DNA from: Methylopumilus sp036567085 | Lineage (GTDB): Bacteria; Pseudomonadota; Gammaproteobacteria; Burkholderiales; Methylophilaceae | Length of the DNA: 29,815 nucleotides | Assembly (NCBI GenBank): GCA_036567085.1 | Contig: DATCVG010000048.1 | Coordinates: forward strand, 1-29,815 | Direction: 5' to 3' | Part shown: positions 24,789-29,815 of the stretch, one piece after another | How the letters are laid out: every line of letters starts with the position of its first letter | How positions within the stretch are numbered: the stretch's first letter is position 1 | Program-made: the position numbers and the translations under genes | Notes under the pieces: model-generated | The model's database searches: none | The model's input: the letters and a program-made list of their open reading frames with translations, nothing else | What the model was told of the DNA's origin: nothing

Positions 24789-26420
24789 TTATTCTTTATA
24801 GAATAGTTTGTAATTATTTTTGTCGCCAGGTTGTTTTCCACTCCAAACTAATTTCCAATTTTCAGTCATCGACGGGAGATTTTTTTTGTGTGATTGATAC
24901 ACAAGTAAGTAATGACAATTACTTCGTTTGTCTTCCCTGGTGGCTTTGATATTTAAATAATAATCAATTAAATCAATTTGTGCGTCATTGATATTGTGTG
25001 TAGTGAGGCAAGTTTTATCTTGGATGACCTTTTCCATAGATAAAAAGAGGGGGCTAAAGTCTTTTTTGTGATTAATCCATGGAAGCCATAAAGCCATTAG
25101 AAGAGCCCAGCTTACTGTAAGGCCAATTGACCAATTGGTTGTACATGAGCGATTTGTAATTCTTGTTTTAATCATAGAAAAAATCCAAATCACTGTCAGA
25201 AGTATTGCAATGATTAAAATAAAAACATTGAAATGAGATTCATTCGTTTGTGCTAAAAATTGCATACGTTCATATGTTTTTTGTGGGTAGCCTGTAAGCA
25301 TTGCACTCCAACCAAGCCAAATAAGAAAGAGGAGGGTTGAAAATAAAATAATGCCAAACCAGTTCAATGCACTCGCAGCACCTCTTCTTAAAGTCTCAAT
25401 ACTTCCTGCTGCTATAGTGGATAGTGGAATTAGAAATGGCATTAAGAGCGCTTGATTTGTTTTTGCATAAGAAGCAGTGATGATGAGTGTCGATATGAAG
25501 AAAACAATGGGTAATTGAAATTTAGCTTGGGACCACATTTTATGTTTGAATTTCCACAAACCCCAAATAGCTAAAGGAAGCGCAGGCCAAGTAAACCATG
25601 AAAGATTCTTAATATAAAAAATATAATTTTGTGTTTGGAATAAATAGAAGCTATTTATCCATTTAATAAATATGTCATGTTGGTACCACCAGAGAAGTGT
25701 TGGCCATATGATTAAAAAAGGTAAGCTTGCAAGCAGACTTAAGCTCAAAACAAGACCATAACGTCGTGTTCGCCATATTTCAAAACATGTTGGTAGAAGA
25801 AGTGCTGAAAGCATAAGGATAAGAAGTGGTAAGATGCCCCCTGATAAAAAGCTTAATCCTAAACCCAAGCCTAAAAGCATGGCCGACCTAAAAGGGCGTC
25901 TTTTGGAAAGAGCCAAGCCATAAAATCCCATAGTGAGACCTGTTAATGTTGCAATACCAGGCATCAATGTATGTACATTGAGAATGAGGCCGACCGAGCC
26001 TATAAAAATAAGTGCTGCTTGTCGTCCAAAACCGATACCCCATAATTCTCGATTTACCATACCGATCATTAAGATAGTAAATCCCATCCATAAAGCGTTA
26101 ATGAGGCGACTGGCATCATGGAGAGATATTAAGGGTGTGAAAAGTTCGCCAAGGATGGCACCCGTCCAATAGTAAAGGGGTGGATTGGCAAGTGAATCCT
26201 CACTCGCTGCTAGAGGTGCTAATACATGCCCATTCAATACCGCATGAATTGCACTTATACTTTGAGTTTCATAGCCTTTCCATGGCGCATGGCCAAAAAG
26301 GCCTGCAAATACCCAGATCAAACATAACACAATGAAAGAATGAATTTTGGCCCGCTCACCCAATCGGCTTCGGGGGGTAGCCATATTATCTTGCCAATCA
26401 TGCTCGAGTTGAAATCGCAT
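24789..26420 (-). CDS. ArnT/PMT-like glycosyltransferase family 39 membrane protein
   Basis: This 543-residue polytopic protein has about 11-12 membrane segments and resembles ArnT and other PMT-type (GT39/83) transferases that use lipid-linked sugars at the outer face of the inner membrane. The first periplasmic loop carries APWKGYETQSISAIHAVLNG and ANPPLYYWTGAILGELF, matching the family pattern in which an acidic residue follows the first segment and PPLYYW ends the loop. The classical Asp-Glu pair appears only as YET. A soluble C-terminal part follows the last segment. The start lies 13 bases after the rpmE terminator stem without a ribosome binding site; ATG at 26382-26384 (MATPRSRLGER) is an alternative. 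Donor and acceptor are unknown; lipid A modification is one possibility. Confidence 0.72.
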   Translation of the reverse strand: MRFQLEHDWQDNMATPRSRLGERAKIHSFIVLCLIWVFAGLFGHAPWKGYETQSISAIHAVLNGHVLAPLAASEDSLANPPLYYWTGAILGELFTPLISLHDASRLINALWMGFTILMIGMVNRELWGIGFGRQAALIFIGSVGLILNVHTLMPGIATLTGLTMGFYGLALSKRRPFRSAMLLGLGLGLSFLSGGILPLLILMLSALLLPTCFEIWRTRRYGLVLSLSLLASLPFLIIWPTLLWWYQHDIFIKWINSFYLFQTQNYIFYIKNLSWFTWPALPLAIWGLWKFKHKMWSQAKFQLPIVFFISTLIITASYAKTNQALLMPFLIPLSTIAAGSIETLRRGAASALNWFGIILFSTLLFLIWLGWSAMLTGYPQKTYERMQFLAQTNESHFNVFILIIAILLTVIWIFSMIKTRITNRSCTTNWSIGLTVSWALLMALWLPWINHKKDFSPLFLSMEKVIQDKTCLTTHNINDAQIDLIDYYLNIKATREDKRSNCHYLLVYQSHKKNLPSMTENWKLVWSGKQPGDKNNYKLFYKE

Positions 26421-26427
26421 AATTTAT

Positions 26428-26456
26428 AAAAAAAAAGGCAGCTTATGCTGCCTTTT
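26428..26456 (-). terminator. Intrinsic terminator after rpmE
   Basis: Ten-base arms AAAAGGCAGC (26433-26442) and GCTGCCTTTT (26447-26456) flank a TTAT loop. Read on the minus strand, the stem is followed by a run of nine U (plus-strand A at 26428-26436). It ends the rho-rpmE transcripts before the glycosyltransferase gene. Confidence 0.92.
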
Positions 26457-26473
26457 GATCTAGGAATGAATCT

Positions 26474-26674
26474 TTACATGCCATATTTTTGTTTGAATTT
26501 CTCAACACGGCCTGCAGTATCTAAAATCTTTTGTTTGCCTGTATAAAAAGGGTGACATTGTGAGCAAACTTCAATATTCATATCTTTTCCAACAGTTGAA
26601 TGTGTCTTGAATTTATTACCACAGCTACATGTGATATTAATTTCAGGGTAATTTGGGTGTGTATCGGATTTCAT
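26474..26674 (-). CDS. rpmE: Ribosomal protein L31
   Basis: L31 is a small protein of the 50S subunit at the subunit interface. The ATG at 26672-26674 gives the standard N-terminus MKSDTHPNYPEI; an upstream extension of 20 residues in the same frame has no family support. The protein keeps the zinc-binding set C16, C18, C37 and C40 (TCSCGN, CSQC), so it is the zinc-containing C+ type. It follows rho by 73 bases and is ended by a strong terminator. Confidence 0.95.
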   Translation of the reverse strand: MKSDTHPNYPEINITCSCGNKFKTHSTVGKDMNIEVCSQCHPFYTGKQKILDTAGRVEKFKQKYGM

Positions 26675-26747
26675 AATTTTTCCAACTTTCGTTCGATAGA
26701 TGCGCATTATCAATGATTTAGGATCAAAAATCAATCAATTTTACGCC

Positions 26748-28007
26748 TTAACCTCTTCGCATACTGTCAAAGAAGTCATTGTTATTTTTAGTAGCTTTAA
26801 TCTTATCCAGTAAGAATTCCATCGCTTCCAAGTCATCCATTGGATGTAGTAGTTTTCTAAGTACCCAGATTTTCTGTAAATTATCTTTAGGAATAAGGAG
26901 TTCTTCCTTGCGGGTGCCTGATTTATTGACATTAATTGCAGGATAGAGTCGTTTTTCAGCCATTTTACGATCTAAGTGAATTTCCATATTACCGGTACCC
27001 TTAAATTCTTCGTAAATCACATCATCCATACGAGAACCTGTATCAATGAGAGCAGTAGCTAATATAGTGAGAGAACCGCCTTCTTCAATATTCCGTGCTG
27101 CACCAAAGAAACGTTTTGGTTTTTGAAGTGCGTTAGCATCGACACCACCGGTGAGTACCTTGCCAGATGAAGGAATGACTGTGTTATAAGCTCTCGCTAA
27201 TCTTGTGATGGAATCTAAAAGAATGACTACATCTTTTTTATGTTCAACAAGACGCTTCGCTTTTTCAAGCACCATTTCAGCGACTTGAACGTGACGTGTT
27301 GCTGGCTCATCGAATGTAGATGCAACAACTTCACCTTTCACAGATCTTGTCATTTCAGTTACTTCTTCTGGTCTTTCGTCAATCAGAAGCACAATCAAAG
27401 AAACGTCAGGATGATTAGCAGTAATCGCATGCGCAATATTTTGCATCATGACAGTCTTACCACTTTTAGGGCTCGCTACGATCAAACCACGTTGCCCTTT
27501 ACCAATAGGTGCGATCATATCAATCACACGACTTGTAATATTTTCTTCGCCATTAATATCTCTTTCTAACGTAAGAGGTATAGTTGGGAAAAGAGGTGTT
27601 AAGTTTTCAAAGAGAATTTTGTGTTTTGTATTTTCTGGGGCTTCATTATTGACTTGATCAACTTTGACCAGTGCAAAGTAACGCTCACCATCTTTAGGTG
27701 TTCTAATTTCACCTTGAATTGTATCGCCCGTATGAAGATTGAAGCGGCGAATTTGTGAAGGTGACACATAGATATCATCAGGACCTGCGAGATATGAAGT
27801 ATCTGGAGATCTTAGGAATCCAAAGCCATCTTGAAGCACCTCTAAAGTCCCATCTCCAAAAATACTATCCCCTTTTTTTGCCTTATTTTTTAAGATCGCG
27901 AAGATCAAGTCTTGTTTTCTCATACGACTTGCATTTTCGATTTCGTCTGTGATCGCCATTTCTACGAGTTGTGCAATAGGGAGGTGTTTTAATTCAGATA
28001 AATGCAT
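26748..28007 (-). CDS. rho: Transcription termination factor Rho
   Basis: Rho is the hexameric RNA helicase that ends transcription of C-rich untranslated RNA. The 419-residue protein has the same length as E. coli Rho and the key residues fall at the same numbers. These are the RNA-binding fold around residues 50-115 (GFGFLRSPDTSYLAGPDDIY), Walker A ASPKSGKT (K181, K184), the Walker B Asp265 in LLDSITRL and the arginine finger R366 in NKSGTRKEE. The start is ATG at 28005-28007. Upstream is a C-rich leader and then trxA, the classical trxA-rho order. The only Shine-Dalgarno-like element is a distant GGAA. Confidence 0.98.
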   Translation of the reverse strand: MHLSELKHLPIAQLVEMAITDEIENASRMRKQDLIFAILKNKAKKGDSIFGDGTLEVLQDGFGFLRSPDTSYLAGPDDIYVSPSQIRRFNLHTGDTIQGEIRTPKDGERYFALVKVDQVNNEAPENTKHKILFENLTPLFPTIPLTLERDINGEENITSRVIDMIAPIGKGQRGLIVASPKSGKTVMMQNIAHAITANHPDVSLIVLLIDERPEEVTEMTRSVKGEVVASTFDEPATRHVQVAEMVLEKAKRLVEHKKDVVILLDSITRLARAYNTVIPSSGKVLTGGVDANALQKPKRFFGAARNIEEGGSLTILATALIDTGSRMDDVIYEEFKGTGNMEIHLDRKMAEKRLYPAINVNKSGTRKEELLIPKDNLQKIWVLRKLLHPMDDLEAMEFLLDKIKATKNNNDFFDSMRRG

Positions 28008-28064
28008 GTTTGAGGGTTTCCGATTAGTGTTACGTTGAGGGGTTTTTAAGGAGGGGTATTGGCT
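28008..28064 (-). promoter_or_regulatory. C-rich, G-poor rho leader (candidate rut site)
   Basis: On the rho-sense strand these 57 bases contain 22 C and only 4 G in an otherwise AT-rich genome. ACCC(C)TC occurs three times (plus-strand 28051-28057, 28037-28043 and 28012-28017). Such C-over-G composition with pyrimidine-C steps is what Rho's primary site binds, and Rho autoregulates its gene in other bacteria. This is a reading of composition, not a proven site. Confidence 0.5.
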
Positions 28065-28391
28065 TTAGATATTGCTATCAATAAATGTGGTTAATTGGGA
28101 TTTTGATAAGGCGCCAACTTTAGTTGCTTCGACATTACCATTTTTAAAAATCATTAAAGTAGGAATGCCTCTGATGCCAAACTTAGCTGGAGTTTGAGCA
28201 TTCTCATCAATATTCAGTTTAGCAATCTTTAATTTACCGTCGTAGTCTTTACATATTTCATCAAGAATTGGCGCAATCATTTTGCAAGGCCCACACCATT
28301 CTGCCCAATAGTCTACAAGTACAGGAACAGTAGATTGAAGCACTTCAGTTTCAAAAGTTGCGTCTGATAAATGGATAATATTTTTACTCAT
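28065..28391 (-). CDS. trxA: Thioredoxin
   Basis: This is a cytoplasmic disulfide reductase of 108 residues. The active site is W32-C33-G-P-C36-K in WAEWCGPCKMIAPILDE. The cis-proline lies in IRGIPTLMIFKNG and the C-terminal helix is complete. AGAGG precedes the ATG by five bases. It lies 57 bases upstream of rho and could serve the Bcp peroxiredoxin as reductant. Confidence 0.97.
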   Translation of the reverse strand: MSKNIIHLSDATFETEVLQSTVPVLVDYWAEWCGPCKMIAPILDEICKDYDGKLKIAKLNIDENAQTPAKFGIRGIPTLMIFKNGNVEATKVGALSKSQLTTFIDSNI

Positions 28392-28498
28392 GATGACCTC
28401 TAATGGATTAAATCTGTAATTAAGCTAGCTAGTGTTACGGGCAATTTATTTTGGGATTTAAGAACTAACTTGAATGTTTTGAAAAAACTATGAAAATC

Positions 28499-28526
28499 AT
28501 TATAGCAACATCTTCAATTAAATCAA
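28499..28526 (-). promoter_or_regulatory. Candidate sigma70 promoter of trxA
   Basis: On the minus strand TTGATT (28526-28521) and a perfect TATAAT (28504-28499) are 16 bases apart. Transcription would start near 28492, about 100 bases before the trxA ATG. Confidence 0.6.
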
Positions 28527-28612
28527 ATAACACCTAAGACCCTGATTTGATAGGGCCCAAGCTGTTTAATAGTTCTTTATTTTCAATAAGTTAAGCTTAA
28601 AGACAAATCGTT

Positions 28613-29182
28613 TTATTTATTGATGTATTCAAATAACTTAACGACTTTAGTGACTTTGCTTGTATTTTTAGCAATATCTTCAGCCTCTTTAGCTTCTTTC
28701 TCATTCAAAATACCCATGAGATAAACGACTTTATTTTCTGTGATTACTTTGACATGGAACGGCGATACTTTATTTTCTTTAAATAAACGTGCTTTAACAT
28801 TAGAGGTAATTAAAGTATCTTCTGCACGAGAGGAAATAGAAGCGATAGCATCCACAGTTAATTCGTTAGTGACAGATTTTACATTGGTAATTTCTTTCAC
28901 TTTATTTTCGATCTTTGTTTTGACTTCTTGGTTTTGAACTTGACCTACAATAAGGACGTGACCATTGTAGCTAAACACACTTACACTTACCTCTTCCTTG
29001 ATGTTTTGAATAGCACCAAACGCTTTTAATTCAATGGTTGTATCTTCAGTAATGATCCCCGGGGTTCTTCGATCTGCAGCCGTATCAATGCCTATAGCGC
29101 CGCCGCCAATGATAGCAGCTGGGCATCCGAAGAGTTGTAATAAGATGAATGAGATAAAAAGCAATTTGATATGTTTAAGCAT
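28613..29182 (-). CDS. dolP: DolP/YraP-like double BON-domain lipoprotein
   Basis: This is an outer-membrane-targeted lipoprotein with two BON domains, a family that binds anionic phospholipid and supports envelope integrity. The lipobox LFGC places the lipidated Cys at residue 20 after a short signal peptide. BON domain one spans about residues 45-110 (GAIQNIKEEVSVSVFSYNGH, then VLIVGQVQ), domain two about 118-187 (TLITSNVKARLF, VVYLMGILNEKEA). AGGA precedes the ATG. In E. coli dolP sits in the same neighbourhood as rsmI, and here it is divergent from rsmI, which supports the call. A minus-strand TATAAT at 29236-29231 may be its -10 element. Confidence 0.87.
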   Translation of the reverse strand: MLKHIKLLFISFILLQLFGCPAAIIGGGAIGIDTAADRRTPGIITEDTTIELKAFGAIQNIKEEVSVSVFSYNGHVLIVGQVQNQEVKTKIENKVKEITNVKSVTNELTVDAIASISSRAEDTLITSNVKARLFKENKVSPFHVKVITENKVVYLMGILNEKEAKEAEDIAKNTSKVTKVVKLFEYINK

Positions 29183-29310
29183 AGTTTCCTCTAAACTTTT
29201 ATTAACATAGTGTTGATATGTGACAAAATGATTATATCTCTTTTAAAGAGGTCTTGAGTGAGCGAATTAAAAGAGCTTTCTTGAGCGCTTTAAAAATAAT
29301 TGGGCCGTTA

Positions 29311-29815
29311 ATGATGAGTGGAAAATTGTATGTAGTAGCGACCCCTATAGGCAATTTAAATGATATTACCTATAGAGCGCTTGAAACTTTTAAATCAGTA
29401 GACCTGATTGCTTCCGAAGATACAAGACATACTCAAGGTCTTTTATCCCATTTTTCCATTGAAAAAAAACAATTTGCAGTGCATCAACACAATGAAAAAG
29501 CGTCCGCACAAAAAATCATTGAATACTTAAAAGATGGAAAACATATTGCATTGGTGACAGATGCAGGGACCCCTAATATAAGCGATCCTGGCGGTTTGAT
29601 TGTGAAGGGGGTGGCAGCAGCTGGTTTTGAAATTATTCCTATTCCAGGCGTCTCGGCAGTTACGACTGCTTATTCTGTTTCAGGGTTGGAATATACAAGC
29701 TTTCATTTTTATGGATTTTTACCGACCACCAGCAGTCAAAGGATAAAAGTATTTGAGAGCCTTCAAATACAATCATGCCCCATGATTTTTTATGAGGCAC
29801 CTCACCGTATCATTA
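29311..29815 (+). CDS. rsmI: 16S rRNA 2'-O-methyltransferase RsmI (partial, right edge)
   Basis: RsmI methylates the 2'-hydroxyl of C1402 in 16S rRNA using SAM. I translated this stretch by hand; about 168 residues are present before the window ends. It begins MMSGKLYVVATPIGNLNDIT, the typical start of the SAM-dependent tetrapyrrole-methylase fold. It continues with LIASEDTRHTQGLL, ALVTDAGTPNISDPG, IPIPGVSAVTTAYSVSGL and FYEAPHRI. Two tandem ATGs (29311, 29314) are possible; the frame stays open upstream to a TTG at 29254, but the conserved part begins here. No strong Shine-Dalgarno is seen. Confidence 0.95.
   Translation, partial: MMSGKLYVVATPIGNLNDITYRALETFKSVDLIASEDTRHTQGLLSHFSIEKKQFAVHQHNEKASAQKIIEYLKDGKHIALVTDAGTPNISDPGGLIVKGVAAAGFEIIPIPGVSAVTTAYSVSGLEYTSFHFYGFLPTTSSQRIKVFESLQIQSCPMIFYEAPHRII

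Noticed and set aside
24790..24805. TATTCT/AGAATA hairpin at the fdsD-glycosyltransferase junction as terminator
   Set aside because: Six AT-rich pairs without an adequate U-run in either direction; too weak to call.
26675..26734. N-terminal extension of L31 by 20 residues
   Set aside because: L31 proteins begin at MK-like starts; the extension lies in the rho-rpmE gap and has no family similarity.
27240..27569. 109-codon open frame on the plus strand inside rho
   Set aside because: It is a shadow of rho, with no family signature and no ribosome binding site; rho is conserved to residue level.
28531..28552. CCCT/AGGG hairpin downstream of dolP as terminator
   Set aside because: Only four pairs with an eight-base loop, and no U-run on the minus strand.

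Overview
The window looks like chromosome of a small-genome, AT-rich methylotrophic betaproteobacterium of the Methylophilaceae (OM43 / Candidatus Methylopumilus type). The grounds are a lanthanide-type XoxF methanol dehydrogenase with XoxJ and XoxG, an FdsGBA-FdhD-FdsD formate dehydrogenase, very short intergenic gaps, overlapping genes and low GC. The placement is inferred from gene content and was not tested by a phylogeny. I see no tRNA, rRNA, CRISPR array, insertion sequence or prophage, and no gene-free stretch over 300 bases.

Layout. 1-5.4 kb: a RodZ-like protein (minus), a YqhA/UPF0114 membrane protein and a TPR/2OG-oxygenase protein (plus), then a coupled minus pair of proline iminopeptidase and a YihY membrane protein fused to a cyclic-nucleotide-binding domain. 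5.4-9.2 kb: the methanol oxidation cluster xoxF-xoxJ-xoxG, with a repeat-rich leader before xoxF and a strong terminator after it. 9.3-13.6 kb: a type II NADH dehydrogenase (plus) facing a minus operon bcp-phoH-lplT. 13.7-18.7 kb: a minus operon with a molybdopterin oxidoreductase (possible second formate dehydrogenase), moaA, mobA and moeA. 18.8-24.8 kb: the divergent plus operon fdsG-fdsB-fdsA-fdhD-fdsD. 24.8-28.4 kb: minus genes trxA, rho, rpmE and an ArnT/PMT-like glycosyltransferase. 28.6 kb to the end: a DolP-like BON lipoprotein (minus) divergent from rsmI, which runs off the right edge.

How the genes fit together. XoxF oxidises methanol in the periplasm and passes electrons to cytochrome XoxG; XoxJ is the accessory periplasmic protein. 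At the end of C1 oxidation, Fds converts formate to CO2 and makes NADH, which NDH-2 can feed to quinone. Both the Fds alpha subunit and the second oxidoreductase need bis-MGD cofactor, which explains why moaA, mobA, moeA and fdhD sit beside them.

The most interesting non-coding signals are an array of alternating CACTTT/AAAGTG arms in the xoxF leader and a C-rich, G-poor leader in front of rho that resembles a Rho-loading site. Both are candidates read from sequence only.
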